Shown here: positions 23,360 through 32,066 of the stretch, piece by piece | How the letters are laid out: every line of letters begins with the position of its first letter | Position numbering within the stretch: the first letter of the stretch is position 1 | Assembly: GCA_022772585.1 (NCBI GenBank) | Contig: JALEZN010000087.1 | Location: 1-50,238, forward strand | From: Clostridiales bacterium | GTDB taxonomy: Bacteria > Bacillota > Clostridia > Oscillospirales > Oscillospiraceae | Reading direction: 5' to 3' | Length of the DNA: 50,238 nucleotides | The notes under the pieces: generated by a model | What the model saw: the letters and a program-made list of their open reading frames with translations, nothing else | Told to the model about the DNA's origin: nothing | The model's database searches: none | Translations under genes and position numbers: made by a program

Positions 23360-24151
23360 ATGCTCTTTTCCGAATTTGACCGCTGCCTGTACCGGCGCAG
23401 CCCTCTGATCGAGGTCATCTGCCAGATCCGTTTCCCCACCATCCTGTCCATCAGCGCCAAAGAGCCCGCTGAATTTCAGGAGGCCATCCGCCACAGCTTT
23501 CCCCAGTATGCCGCCCGGCAGGAGCAGCCCGCCCCCCGGGTCACCGCGGTGGAGAACGGCGTGCCCAAGGTGACCCAGCAGCCCGCCGTCACCAATTACA
23601 ATTTCGTCTCCCAGGACAATCTCTGGAAGGTCAACCTGACCAACAGCTTCATTGCCCTGTCCACCCTCCGCTACACCCGGTGGGAGGACTTTGCCCAGAA
23701 GCTGGACAAAACCCTGGCCGCCTTTATCCAGATCTACAAGCCCGACTTTTTTGAGCGGGTGGGCCTGCGCTATATCAACGCCGTCTCCAAGGAGAATCTG
23801 GGTCTGGGCGACCTGCTGTGGGACGATCTGATCCAGTCCCCCTATCTGGGCATTCTGGGGGAGCCCGATGTGGACGAGAAGGATGTGAACAAATGCGCCG
23901 TGGATGTGGAGACCCGGCTGCAGGATGACTGCCGCCTCAAGCTTCACGCCGGTCCCGGCCTTCTGGGCGGCGGCAAGAAGGACCCCCGGCCCCGCTTCAT
24001 CCTGGACATGGACCTGTCCGCCGCCGGCAAGCTGACGCCGGAGCAGCTGCCCCACAAGCTGGAGACACTGCACCATCTGGCAGGCGGGCTGTTCCACGGC
24101 GCCGTCACCGACGAGCTCCACAACGCCATGGGCCCCATGGCCGTGGATTGA
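23360..24151 (+). CDS. TIGR04255-type protein of unknown function
   Basis: 263 residues, cytosolic, no membrane segments. The N terminus (RRSPLIEVICQIRFPT near residue 12) and the central FFERVGLRYINAV near 130 match the sporadically distributed TIGR04255 family. Function unknown; homologues occur scattered in bacteria, sometimes beside toxin-antitoxin genes, but no toxin is visible here. AGGAGG ribosome site upstream. The nicotinamidase-like gene follows after 19 bp, so co-transcription is possible though probably fortuitous. Confidence 0.7.
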   Translation: MLFSEFDRCLYRRSPLIEVICQIRFPTILSISAKEPAEFQEAIRHSFPQYAARQEQPAPRVTAVENGVPKVTQQPAVTNYNFVSQDNLWKVNLTNSFIALSTLRYTRWEDFAQKLDKTLAAFIQIYKPDFFERVGLRYINAVSKENLGLGDLLWDDLIQSPYLGILGEPDVDEKDVNKCAVDVETRLQDDCRLKLHAGPGLLGGGKKDPRPRFILDMDLSAAGKLTPEQLPHKLETLHHLAGGLFHGAVTDELHNAMGPMAVD

Positions 24152-24170
24152 CCGGTGGGAGGAAACTGAT

Positions 24171-24701
24171 ATGAAGGATCTGCTCATCGTGGTGGACTAC
24201 CAGCGGGATTTCGTGGACGGCGCCCTGGGCTTCCCCGGCGCTGAGGCCCTGGACGGCCCCATCGCTTCCCGTATCGCCGCCTACCGCTCCGCCGGGCACG
24301 ACGTGGTCTTTACCATGGACACCCACGGCCATAACTACAGCGCCACCCAGGAGGGGAAAAAGCTCCCCGTCCCCCACTGCATCGCCGGCGAGGCGGGATG
24401 GGAGCTCTACGGCCGGACCGCCCTGGCCCGGGAGAGCGGGGACTGCTGCTTCCGCAAGCCCACCTTCCCATCCCTGGAGTTGGCCGAGTGGCTCAAGGGC
24501 CGCAGCTACCGCCGGGTGGAGCTGTGCGGCCTGGTGTCCCATATCTGCGTGCTCTCCAACGCGGTGATGGTCAAGGCCGCCCTGCCCGAGGCTGAGATCG
24601 TGGTGGACGCCGCCCTCACCGCCTCCTACGACCCCGCCCTCCACGAAAAAGCCCTGGACATTCTGGAGGGTCTCCAGGTCACTGTCCGCGACCGCGCCTG
24701 A
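24171..24701 (+). CDS. Isochorismatase-family cysteine hydrolase, probable nicotinamidase
   Basis: 176 residues. Catalytic Asp in VVDYQRDFVDGAL (residue 9), metal-site region DTHGHNYSATQEGK and PHCIAG near 45-68, Lys in FRKPTFPS near 90, and nucleophile Cys in LCGLVSHICVLSN near 126. This fits PncA-type nicotinamidases, a little shorter than some. The next gene is nicotinate phosphoribosyltransferase, so the pair would run nicotinamide to nicotinate to NaMN in NAD salvage. Other amidase roles in the superfamily are possible but the neighbour makes PncA likely. Confidence 0.85.
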   Translation: MKDLLIVVDYQRDFVDGALGFPGAEALDGPIASRIAAYRSAGHDVVFTMDTHGHNYSATQEGKKLPVPHCIAGEAGWELYGRTALARESGDCCFRKPTFPSLELAEWLKGRSYRRVELCGLVSHICVLSNAVMVKAALPEAEIVVDAALTASYDPALHEKALDILEGLQVTVRDRA

Positions 24702-24734
24702 CCGCGCGGATCTTAAGAAAAGAAGGTCTCACTG

Positions 24735-26183
24735 ATGAAACAGCATATGAACTACACCATGCTCTGTGACTTCTACGAGCTCACCATGGGCAACGGCTAT
24801 TTTCAGACCGGCATCGCCGACCAGATCTGCTACTTTGATGTGTTCTTCCGCAACGTGCCCGACGGAGGCGGCTTCGCCATCGCCGCCGGTCTGGAGCAGG
24901 TCATCGACTATATCGAAAACCTGCGCTTTGACGATGAGGACATTGAATTCCTCCGCGCCAAGGGGGTGTTCTGTGAGGAATTTTTGGACTATCTGAGGCA
25001 TTTCCGCTTCACCGGCGACATCTGGGCCGTGCCCGAGGGCACCCCCATCTTCCCCCGGGAGCCCATCCTCACCGTCCGCGCCCCCGCCATCGAGGCCCAG
25101 TTCATCGAGACCTACCTGCTCCTCACCCTGAACCACCAGTCCCTCATCGCCACCAAATCCAACCGCATCGTCCGGGCGGCCCAGGGCCGGCCCGTGTCCG
25201 AGTTCGGCTCCCGCCGGGCCCAGGGCAGCGACGGCGCGCTGCTGGGCGCCCGGGCCTCCTATATTGCCGGCTGCGCCGGCACCGCCTGCACCCTGGCCGA
25301 TGAGCTCTACGGCTCCCCCGCCGGCGGCACCATGGCCCACTCCTGGGTGCAGATGTTCCCCGACGAGTACACCGCCTTCAAGACCTACTGTGAGCTCTAC
25401 CCCCACGCCGCCACGCTGCTGGTGGACACCTACAACGTGCTCAAGTCCGGTGTGCCCAACGCCATCCGGGCGTTCAAGGAGGTCCTGCTGCCCCGGGGCA
25501 TCACCAGCTGCGCCATCCGGCTGGACTCCGGCGACCTGACCTACCTCTCCCGCAAGGCCCGGCAGATGCTGGACGAGGCCGGCCTCACCGAGTGCAAGAT
25601 CGTGGCCTCCAACTCCCTGGACGAGTATATCATCCGGGACCTGCTGCTCCAGGGCGCGAAGATCGACTCCTTCGGCGTGGGCGAGCGGCTCATCACCTCC
25701 AAGTCCGAGCCGGTGTTCGGCGGCGTGTACAAGCTGGCCGCCGTGGAGGACCGCGAGGGCAATATCATTCCCAAGATCAAGATCAGTGAGAATCCCGCCA
25801 AGATCACCAACCCCCACTTCAAGAAGGTCTACCGCCTCTTCTCCCGCTACTCGGGCAAGGCCCTGGCCGACCTCATCACCCTCCACGACGAGACGGTGGA
25901 TGATTCCCGCCCCCTGGAGCTTTTCGACCCCGAGGCCACCTGGAAGCGCAAGACCATCACCGACTTCACTGCCAGGGAGCTGCTGGTCCCCATCTTCCGC
26001 AGCGGCGAGCGGGTGTACACCTCCCCCTCCCTGGCCGAGATGCGTGCCTACTGCGCCGCCCAGATCGACCTGCTGTGGGACGAGGTCAAGCGGTTTGAGA
26101 ACCCCCACAATTACTATGTGGACCTGTCACAGAAGCTCTGGGACATCAAGCACGGGCTGCTCAAGCAGCGGGACGGAAAATGA
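24735..26183 (+). CDS. pncB: Nicotinate phosphoribosyltransferase
   Basis: 482 residues, typical for the clostridial form. Marks: MLCDFYELTMGNGYF near residue 9, SEFGSRRAQGSDGA near 156 including the catalytic region, GTMAHSWVQMFPDE near 198 with the conserved histidine, SCAIRLDSGDLTYLSR near 259, and IDSFGVGERLITS near 312. It joins nicotinate and PRPP to give nicotinate mononucleotide. It follows the nicotinamidase-like gene by 33 bp and ends at a strong terminator. Confidence 0.95.
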   Translation: MKQHMNYTMLCDFYELTMGNGYFQTGIADQICYFDVFFRNVPDGGGFAIAAGLEQVIDYIENLRFDDEDIEFLRAKGVFCEEFLDYLRHFRFTGDIWAVPEGTPIFPREPILTVRAPAIEAQFIETYLLLTLNHQSLIATKSNRIVRAAQGRPVSEFGSRRAQGSDGALLGARASYIAGCAGTACTLADELYGSPAGGTMAHSWVQMFPDEYTAFKTYCELYPHAATLLVDTYNVLKSGVPNAIRAFKEVLLPRGITSCAIRLDSGDLTYLSRKARQMLDEAGLTECKIVASNSLDEYIIRDLLLQGAKIDSFGVGERLITSKSEPVFGGVYKLAAVEDREGNIIPKIKISENPAKITNPHFKKVYRLFSRYSGKALADLITLHDETVDDSRPLELFDPEATWKRKTITDFTARELLVPIFRSGERVYTSPSLAEMRAYCAAQIDLLWDEVKRFENPHNYYVDLSQKLWDIKHGLLKQRDGK

Positions 26184-26200
26184 TCCGCCCATCCCTTACA

Positions 26201-26240
26201 AAAAACGCCGGGTGCTCCAAGCGGAGCGTCCGGCGTTTTT
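26201..26240. terminator. Bidirectional terminator between pncB and the adenosyltransferase gene
   Basis: AAAAACGCCGG paired with CCGGCGTTTTT, inner stem GCTCC/GGAGC; A and T runs on both flanks serve the two convergent genes. Confidence 0.92.
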
Positions 26241-26265
26241 CATTGTGTTTTCATTGGCAGGGGCG

Positions 26266-26775
26266 TCACCACTCCACGCCCTCCCGGGCCTGCACTCCCC
26301 GGTCGAAGGGATGGCGGCGCTTGACCATCTCGGTGATATAGCCGGCCCGCTCCAGCAGCTCCGGCGACGGGTCCCGGCCGGTGATGACCACCTCCAGCCC
26401 CTCCGGGCGGCTGTCCAGCAGCGCCAGCACCCGGGAGAGGACCACCATCCCGGCGGACAGGGCGGCGCACAGCTCATCCAGCACCAGTAGGTCGGCTCCC
26501 TCCGCTGCCCGGAAGGCCGCCTCCAGCAGTTCGGACTGCCGCTCCGCCTCCTGACGGCGCTCCTCCTCCGTCATCTGAAAGGTGAATTTCACTACCTCGG
26601 GCGCCGGCAGCAGCTCCACCGCGGGCAGGGCGGAGAGGGCCGTCCGCTCGCCGCTTTTACCATTCTTCAGAAACTGGGCAATGACCACCCGGCGGCCGTG
26701 GCCTGCCGCGCGCAGGGCGAGTCCCATGGCGGCGGTGGTCTTGCCCTTGCCGTCGCCGCAATAGATGTGGATCAT
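26266..26775 (-). CDS. cobO: Corrinoid adenosyltransferase (BtuR/CobO/CobA type)
   Basis: 169 residues. P-loop GDGKGKTTAAMGLALRA at residues 7-23, QFLKNGKSGERTAL near 34, LLVLDELCAALSAGMV near 95 and VITGRDPSPELLERA near 128, as in CobA/BtuR enzymes, which adenosylate cob(I)alamin or cobyrinic acid diamide using ATP. Family size is 170-200, so it is near full length. It lies 15 bp after a nitroreductase gene on the same strand; a flavoprotein may supply the reductant, but that is inference. Confidence 0.9.
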   Translation of the reverse strand: MIHIYCGDGKGKTTAAMGLALRAAGHGRRVVIAQFLKNGKSGERTALSALPAVELLPAPEVVKFTFQMTEEERRQEAERQSELLEAAFRAAEGADLLVLDELCAALSAGMVVLSRVLALLDSRPEGLEVVITGRDPSPELLERAGYITEMVKRRHPFDRGVQAREGVEW

Positions 26776-26790
26776 GCTCCCGTCCCCCTG

Positions 26791-27534
26791 TCAGTCCATG
26801 GGCTCGTCGTTTTCCAGGTCACGGAGATACTCCCCCACCGACCGGCTCATCTCCCGGGAGAAATCCGAGTCGTACTTCCGGCGGCAGAAGGCGTCCATCC
26901 AGGCGTCGAAGCCCTGCTCCTGCGTCCGGTGGGCAAACATGGCCCGCAGCTCGGCCCCGTCCATCCGGCGGTAGCGGTTCTCGTGGACGATGTGCTCCAG
27001 CGCCGCCCGCTGGGGACCCCGGTGTTCCTTCTGGCCCGGGGCGGGGCGGCCCATCACCAGCATGGCCGCCGGGAACACCCACGCCGGCAGGCCCAGCAGC
27101 CGGCGGTGCTCCTCGTGCTGCTCCATGATGTCTCCGATATAGCAGGAGCCCAGGCCCATGCTCTCGGCGGCAATGACCGCGTTCTGCGCGGCAATGAGGG
27201 CGTCGTCCACCGCCAGCAGCAGATCCCCCGGGCCGGGCCGCCGGGGCGTGCAGCCCGCCTCCACATAGGCGTCGAACCACTTGCGGCAGTCGGCGCAGAA
27301 GATAAATACCACCGGCGCCGACGCGATGAAAGGCTGGTCATCGCAGGTCTCGGCCAGTCGGGTCTTTAATTCCAGGTCCGTGATGTCCAGAATGGTGTAG
27401 AGCTGCTGGTTTCCCGCCGTGGGGGCCTGGACTGCCGCCTCCAGGATGGTCCGTTTCTCCTCCGCCGTCACCGGCTCGCCGGTAAAGGCCCGCACCGACC
27501 GCCGCCGGTGCAGGCATGTCAGGATCTCATTCAT
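26791..27534 (-). CDS. Nitroreductase-family flavoprotein
   Basis: 247 residues. FMN-binding signature RRSVRAFTGEPVT near residue 11, QAPTAGNQQLYTILDI near 37, and AAESMGLGSCYIGDI near 121. Similar to NADPH-dependent nitro/flavin reductases (NfsA-like). Likely cytosolic; substrate unknown. AGGAGG ribosome site. Its promoter shares the -35 hexamer with the divergent araC-type gene, so the AraC protein may control it. Confidence 0.88.
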   Translation of the reverse strand: MNEILTCLHRRRSVRAFTGEPVTAEEKRTILEAAVQAPTAGNQQLYTILDITDLELKTRLAETCDDQPFIASAPVVFIFCADCRKWFDAYVEAGCTPRRPGPGDLLLAVDDALIAAQNAVIAAESMGLGSCYIGDIMEQHEEHRRLLGLPAWVFPAAMLVMGRPAPGQKEHRGPQRAALEHIVHENRYRRMDGAELRAMFAHRTQEQGFDAWMDAFCRRKYDSDFSREMSRSVGEYLRDLENDEPMD

Positions 27535-27560
27535 ATCCGTTCCTCCTTTGCTTCTTTTTT

Positions 27561-27611
27561 ATTCTATCCGACTTCCCCCCGCTTGTACAGTCCCACTCCC
27601 TGTGTTACCAT
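27561..27611. promoter_or_regulatory. Divergent promoters sharing one -35 region
   Basis: Plus: TTGTAC (27583-27588), 17 bp, TACCAT (27606-27611). Minus: TGTACA (27589-27584), 17 bp, TAGAAT (27566-27561). The palindromic TGTACA serves both, so the nitroreductase and AraC genes must compete for polymerase. Confidence 0.6.
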
Positions 27612-27634
27612 GGGACCAGAAAGGGGGCGAGGCC

Positions 27635-28447
27635 ATGGAGCTCCGCTTTTCCGACCGGTACGGCGTACTGCTCTGCCGCACCGCCACCCATATCTATCTC
27701 CGGCCCCATCCGGGCCTGAGCCGCCGGGTGGCCCACTACACCCTCCACCTGGGCAGCGGCGCTCCACTCTCCGCCCCCTCCCCGCTGGTGCTGGTGCCCG
27801 ACGCCTCCGGCTGTCTGGTCTTTACGCTGGAGGGGGACAGGCTCTTTGGCCGGATGTACGGCCCCTCCACCGCCGCCGTGTCGGTGGTCAACGATCTGCG
27901 CACCCGGCCCTTCCGCTTTTTGGTGGAGTTCCTCCCCGGCGCGCTGGCCGCCGCCACCCACATTCCCCAGTGGGAGCTGACCGACCGGGTGCTTCCACTG
28001 GCCCTGACCGCCCCGGGGCTGGACGGGGCCTTTGCCCGGCTGTGGCGCGCCGCCCCCGACCTGGATGAATTCATTGCCGGGGTGGACGCTCTGCTCCTCT
28101 CCCACCTGGCCGGGGAGGACGGCTTCGCTTCTCTTCTTACCCTGGCCTGCCGCCGGGAGGGGGTACAGGCCCTGGCGGCGGAGACCGGCTACAGCCCCCG
28201 GCACCTCAGCCGCCTTTTCCGCGCCCGGACAGGCATGGGGCCCAAGGCCTTCGCCCGGGTGGTCCGGGTCAACCGGGCGGCCGCCGCCCTCCAGGCCGGT
28301 CCCTGCTCCCTCACCCGTCTGGCCCAGGACCTGGGGTATTTTGACCAATCCCACTTCGACCGGGAATTCCGGGCGGTCTGCGGCGTGTCCCCCTCCGCCT
28401 TCCGTGCCGGCATGTCCGATTTTTACAAGGAACCCTGGAAGCTGTGA
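27635..28447 (+). CDS. AraC-family transcriptional regulator
   Basis: ATG 27635 (MELRFSDRYGVLL) chosen with AAGGGGGCGAGG upstream. 270 residues: an N-terminal region of unclear fold (1-165) and a C-terminal double helix-turn-helix (~170-265) with GVQALAAETGYSPRHLSRLFRA (part), then LTRLAQDLGYFDQSHFDREF near 238 and GVSPSAFRAG. These are the AraC signature. It probably regulates the divergent nitroreductase gene or the VOC gene 80 bp downstream. Confidence 0.88.
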   Translation: MELRFSDRYGVLLCRTATHIYLRPHPGLSRRVAHYTLHLGSGAPLSAPSPLVLVPDASGCLVFTLEGDRLFGRMYGPSTAAVSVVNDLRTRPFRFLVEFLPGALAAATHIPQWELTDRVLPLALTAPGLDGAFARLWRAAPDLDEFIAGVDALLLSHLAGEDGFASLLTLACRREGVQALAAETGYSPRHLSRLFRARTGMGPKAFARVVRVNRAAAALQAGPCSLTRLAQDLGYFDQSHFDREFRAVCGVSPSAFRAGMSDFYKEPWKL

Positions 28448-28527
28448 GGTACAATGGACCTGCGCCGGGCGCCGGATCTCCAAAACGCCTCTGCCCGGCG
28501 GCGATCAAACGAAAGGTGGTATCTCCC

Positions 28528-28992
28528 ATGCGTTTTACCTGTCCATGCTATGCGGTACGTTCCATGGCGGCCTCCCGCACCTTTTATGAAACAGTGCTGG
28601 GCCAGAAGGTGGTGCTGGATTTCGGCGCCAACGTGACCTTCGAGGGCGGCTTCGCCCTGCAGGAGGACTTCCCCCGGCTGTGCGGCTTCCCGCCGGAAAA
28701 CACGGTATACCGCGCCTGGAACGGAGAACTCTATTTCGAAACTGAGGATCTGGACGGAGACGTCCGCCGTCTGGAGGATGCGGGCGTGGAGCTGCTCTCC
28801 CCCATCAAGGAGTATCCCTGGGGCCAGCGTGTCCTGCGCTGCTTCGATCCCGACGGCCATATTCTGGAGATCGGGGAGGCCATGTCCCTGGTGGTCCGCC
28901 GCTTTCTGGCCCAGGGCCTCAGCGAAGAGGAGACCGCCCGCCGCACCCAGCACCCCATCGAATTTGTCCGTGCCTGCCGGGAGGCCCCCTGA
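28528..28992 (+). CDS. VOC-superfamily (glyoxalase/bleomycin-resistance fold) protein
   Basis: ATG 28528 with AAAGGTGG eight bases upstream. 154 residues. The first beta-alpha-beta module is MRFTCPCYAVRSMAASRTFYETVLGQK (seen at 1-27); the second contains ELYFETEDLDGDVRRLEDAG near 70 and LRCFDPDGHILEIGEAM near 107, where the Glu is a usual metal ligand. A C-terminal tail of 35 residues follows. Metal-dependent lyase, dioxygenase or binding protein; substrate unknown. Ends at a bidirectional terminator. Confidence 0.82.
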   Translation: MRFTCPCYAVRSMAASRTFYETVLGQKVVLDFGANVTFEGGFALQEDFPRLCGFPPENTVYRAWNGELYFETEDLDGDVRRLEDAGVELLSPIKEYPWGQRVLRCFDPDGHILEIGEAMSLVVRRFLAQGLSEEETARRTQHPIEFVRACREAP

Positions 28993-29011
28993 CCCGGCTC
29001 TTCCGTCCATG

Positions 29012-29050
29012 AAAAAGCCGCCGCGGCGTCTGCCGCGGCGGCCTTCCGTT
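29012..29050. terminator. Bidirectional terminator between convergent VOC and TetR genes
   Basis: 11-bp GC stem (GCCGCCGCGGC with GCCGCGGCGGC) with GTCT loop, A run on the left and T-rich right flank. Confidence 0.88.
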
Positions 29051-29644
29051 TTATTTCTCCTGCAGCATTCCCCGGAACAGCAGGTAGTCCTGCTCCAGCT
29101 TGGGCAGCAGGGGATAGGAGCCCTGATGGATGATCCAGTCCACCACCACGCCCCGGAAGTGCCGGTAGAGGAAGTCGGCCAGCCACTCCGCCGAGTAGCC
29201 GGGCAGGACGTTTTCCCCGGTCTGGATCTCCCGCAGGCACTCCAGCATGGCCCGCAGGGTATACCGGCTCTTGTCAATGGAGTGGGAGGCCGGCGCGCCC
29301 AGCCGCTGCTGATAGTACCGCGCCAGCAGTTCCCACCCCAGGTTTTCCATAAACTCCGCATAGCTGGACAGCAGCACCCACAGCCGCTGGTCCGGCGGCT
29401 CTCCCTGATGGCCGGCCATCGCTTTTTCCATGTACACGTCCAGAGGGGCAAAGCCCCGCAGGAGCATCTCCTCCTTGGACTTGAAGTGATGGTAAAAGGC
29501 ACCGGTGGTGATGCCTGCCTGGCGGCAGATGTCCCGCACCGATACCTTGTCAAAGGGCTGTGCCCGGGAGAGCTCCATGGCCGCGTTCAAAATGGCCTGC
29601 TCGGTCTGGCGGGCCTGCTCCCGGCGCCGCTCGCTGTATTCCAT
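29051..29644 (-). CDS. TetR-family regulator divergent from degV
   Basis: 197 residues. HTH: AILNAAMELSRAQPFDKVSV near 17 and QAGITTGAFYHHFKSKEEML near 42-61, the family signature. The C-terminal ligand domain is helical and of no recognised subgroup. The gap to degV holds a 35-bp near-perfect palindrome over the degV -10, so this protein likely represses degV and itself. A fatty-acid-related ligand would suit control of a DegV-type lipid-binding protein, but this is inference. Confidence 0.88.
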   Translation of the reverse strand: MEYSERRREQARQTEQAILNAAMELSRAQPFDKVSVRDICRQAGITTGAFYHHFKSKEEMLLRGFAPLDVYMEKAMAGHQGEPPDQRLWVLLSSYAEFMENLGWELLARYYQQRLGAPASHSIDKSRYTLRAMLECLREIQTGENVLPGYSAEWLADFLYRHFRGVVVDWIIHQGSYPLLPKLEQDYLLFRGMLQEK

Positions 29645-29663
29645 TTGTCCGCCTCCGTTTCTC

Positions 29664-29722
29664 TTGACATTGCCGGGGGACTGACTTATAATAGTCGCAT
29701 AACACTGTTATGTGACTATTAT
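29664..29722 (+). promoter_or_regulatory. Consensus promoter of degV with 35-bp operator
   Basis: -35 TTGACA (29664-29669), 17-bp spacer, -10 TATAAT (29687-29692): both hexamers exact. A palindrome at 29688-29722 (17-bp arms, one mismatch, central C at 29705; left arm ATAATAGTCGCATAACA) overlaps the -10 and the start site. Very strong promoter under tight repression. Confidence 0.88.
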
Positions 29723-29733
29723 TATAGAGTAGG

Positions 29734-30633
29734 ATGATGAACTTGTCAACCGAAAGCGCCTGTTTCAGCGGCAATCCCCAAAAGATCGCCCTTTTGACCG
29801 ACTCCTGCGCCGACCTGAGCGCGGAACAGCGGGCGGGCAAACCCATTTTCGTGGTCCCCCTGAAGATCCGCTGCCAGGACGGTGAATTCTCCGACGGTGT
29901 GGACATGTTCGCCTCCGACGTTTACGCCCGGCTGGCGGCAGGGGAGCTGCCCCACACCTCCCTGCCCGACGGCGGCTCGGTAAAGGAGACTCTGGACCGC
30001 ATCGCCGCTCTGGGCTATGAGAAGGTCATCGCCCTGCACCTCTCCTCCGGCCTCTCCGGCACTTACAACATGGTGCGCATCCAGGCCGAGGGCCGGGAGG
30101 ATATGCAGGTGGCCGCCTTCGACTCGGTCAGCGGCAGTCTGGGTATGGGCATGATGCTCCTCCAGCTCTGGGAGGACATCCGCGCCGGTATGTCCTGGGA
30201 GGAGCTGGTGGAGCGCCGGGTCCCCTCCCTGATCGCCAACACCCATCCCTTCTTCTCGGTGGACACCCTGGAATATCTGCTCAAGGGCGGCCGCATCGGC
30301 AAGATGACTGCCATGGCGGGGACCATGCTCAACATCAAGCCCATCGTGGGCTTCGCCGGGGACGGGCAGCTGACCAGCGTGGCCAAGGTCCGGGGCCGCA
30401 AGGCCATCCAGGGCAAGCTGCTGGACATGCTCCAGGCCCAGGAGGGCCGGGGCCGCCGCTATAACCTGGCGGTGGCCAACGGCGGTGCGCCGGAGGAGAT
30501 GGCCCAGCTGGCCGAAAAGGTGAAGGCTCTCTTCCCCCACTATGAACACTTCTGGTCCGGCGAGCTGGACGCCACCCTCAGCGTCTATATCGGCTCAGGC
30601 GTGCTGGGCGCCGCCATCCAGTACCTGGATTGA
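29734..30633 (+). CDS. DegV-family fatty-acid-binding protein
   Basis: 299 residues. KIALLTDSCADLS near 17, PHTSLPDGGSVKETL near 73 (the Thr-Ser lipid-contact strand), LSSGLSGTYNMVR near 102, and FFSVDTLEYLLKGGRIGKM near 171. These are FakB/DegV marks. Such proteins bind a fatty acid for phosphorylation by a FakA kinase; fakA is not in the window. Two adjacent ATGs stand directly after AGG, so the ribosome site is weak or too close, odd given the consensus promoter; a later start is possible. Confidence 0.9.
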   Translation: MMNLSTESACFSGNPQKIALLTDSCADLSAEQRAGKPIFVVPLKIRCQDGEFSDGVDMFASDVYARLAAGELPHTSLPDGGSVKETLDRIAALGYEKVIALHLSSGLSGTYNMVRIQAEGREDMQVAAFDSVSGSLGMGMMLLQLWEDIRAGMSWEELVERRVPSLIANTHPFFSVDTLEYLLKGGRIGKMTAMAGTMLNIKPIVGFAGDGQLTSVAKVRGRKAIQGKLLDMLQAQEGRGRRYNLAVANGGAPEEMAQLAEKVKALFPHYEHFWSGELDATLSVYIGSGVLGAAIQYLD

Positions 30634-30645
30634 TCTCAACAGGGC

Positions 30646-30681
30646 AAGTCCCCGTACCCACATGTGGGTACGGGGACTTTT
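30646..30681. terminator. Bidirectional terminator between degV and the serpin gene
   Basis: Perfect palindromic stem of 17 bp (AAGTCCCCGTACCCACA and its complement), flanked by a T run on the right and AA on the left. Confidence 0.9.
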
Positions 30682-30695
30682 ACATTCTCACGTGC

Positions 30696-31925
30696 TCAAG
30701 GCTTCTCAAAGGTGCCCAGGAACAGGGGAAGTCCCCGCTCCAGATCCACCACGCCGCAGACGAAGGGCCGGTCAAAGGTGAGCCTCACCGTCTTGCGCAG
30801 GGCTGTGGGGGCCACGCCCACGGCGGTGAAGCCGTAGGCCCTGGTGCCCTGCTCATCCACCCGGATGCCCGCCCCGTGCTCCACGGCGCTGACGAAAAGG
30901 GGCGCGCCGCCGCTCCCTGTGCCCATTTCGGAGAGGTCGGCCTCCGGGCCGAACGCCCGCTTCAAGCCCATCCGCTCCAGGGCGGGGACCAGACTGCCCC
31001 GCCAGTCCATGGTGAACCGGGGCAGATGGAGCGTCACCTCTCCCCGCTCCGCTGAGGCCATCAGTTCCTCCAGACGTGCCCCGTCCAGCCCGTCCAGATA
31101 CTCGCTCAGGCTCACGCCCTCCGCGGGCATCAGGGCCAGGAAGGCCAGCCGACCGTCCCGGTAGGGCAGCAGCACCCCCTGCTCCCGGCCGGTGTCCAGA
31201 TAGACCGCCGACCGCTCGCCGCCCATCAGGGCCACCGGGGCCACGGTCCCGTTCTCCAGGTAGAACTCGCAGTCCTCCAGCGTATTCTCCGGGGCAAATT
31301 CCTCTTCCCACTTTCCCTCAAAGTACACGGCGTTGACCAGCATGAGCACCGTCTCCGGGTCGATTTCGTCCACAGCCTGCCTGATGCTGCCTCCGGTGCG
31401 TTTCTCCACCCAGCGGTTGATCTCCTGCCCCGCGGCGACGTCGGTAAAATCGGCGGAGAAGCACTCCGCCCCATAGGTCTCCCTGCACCGGCCCACAAAG
31501 GCATCCTTGACCTCCATCCGTCCGTCCAGCCAAAGGCTGTCGGCAATGGAGAGGGAGGCGCCCCCCTCCAGGGCTCCATAGTCCTCCAGCAGGGAGGCAC
31601 AGTTGGCGTTCAGGCCGTCCAATTCTCCCCCGCCGGCCAGAAGGCTCTGAAACTCCGCCAGGGTGTCCCCCTCCGCGCCGTTGGCCGTCATGGCCAGACA
31701 GAGCAGGGCGCTCAGGGGCGAGAGGAAGGTGTTCTCCCCCTCCTCCCGGGTCTGCCGCAGCAGCTCCAGGCCGAAGTCCGCCGCCGCCCGGTCCAGGTCC
31801 TCTGATGCGCTGGCCCCCACCGGTGCCGGCGCCGCCGTGGGCTCCAGCCGCCGGACGCCGGAGCCAGAGCACCCCGTCAGAAGCAGTGCGCAGCTCAGCG
31901 CCACATGCAGCAATCTCTTTTTCAC
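30696..31925 (-). CDS. Serpin-family lipoprotein
   Basis: Start taken as GTG 31925 (VKKRLLHVALSCALLLTGC): GGAGGG is six bases upstream, whereas the in-frame ATG abuts it. 409 residues. Lipobox LLTGC, then a 25-residue Pro/Ala linker and a full serpin fold: FLSPLSALLCLAMTANGA near 66, LVNAVYFEGKWEEEF near 195, LHLPRFTMDW near 300, and FDRPFVCGVVDLE near the end. Serpins trap serine or cysteine proteases at the cell surface. The hinge EQGTRAYGFTAV has Tyr and Phe where inhibitory serpins need small residues, so inhibition is doubtful. P1 falls about at Thr in APTALRK. Confidence 0.9.
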   Translation of the reverse strand: MKKRLLHVALSCALLLTGCSGSGVRRLEPTAAPAPVGASASEDLDRAAADFGLELLRQTREEGENTFLSPLSALLCLAMTANGAEGDTLAEFQSLLAGGGELDGLNANCASLLEDYGALEGGASLSIADSLWLDGRMEVKDAFVGRCRETYGAECFSADFTDVAAGQEINRWVEKRTGGSIRQAVDEIDPETVLMLVNAVYFEGKWEEEFAPENTLEDCEFYLENGTVAPVALMGGERSAVYLDTGREQGVLLPYRDGRLAFLALMPAEGVSLSEYLDGLDGARLEELMASAERGEVTLHLPRFTMDWRGSLVPALERMGLKRAFGPEADLSEMGTGSGGAPLFVSAVEHGAGIRVDEQGTRAYGFTAVGVAPTALRKTVRLTFDRPFVCGVVDLERGLPLFLGTFEKP

Positions 31926-32066
31926 AGTCATCCCTCCCGATATCGCCACAGAATATGATTTGCTTTTTAGACGTGTTCTGAGGTAAACTGTTCCCAGGCT
32001 TCCCGAATTTTAAGAATTCTTAAAAATTTTCCTTCCCCCGGCTTAAGAAAACAGGTGTAAACTGGC

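Noticed and set aside
22831..23379. 182-residue plus-strand frame opposite the dpaA proximal half
   Set aside because: Serine/proline-rich antisense shadow without a ribosome site.
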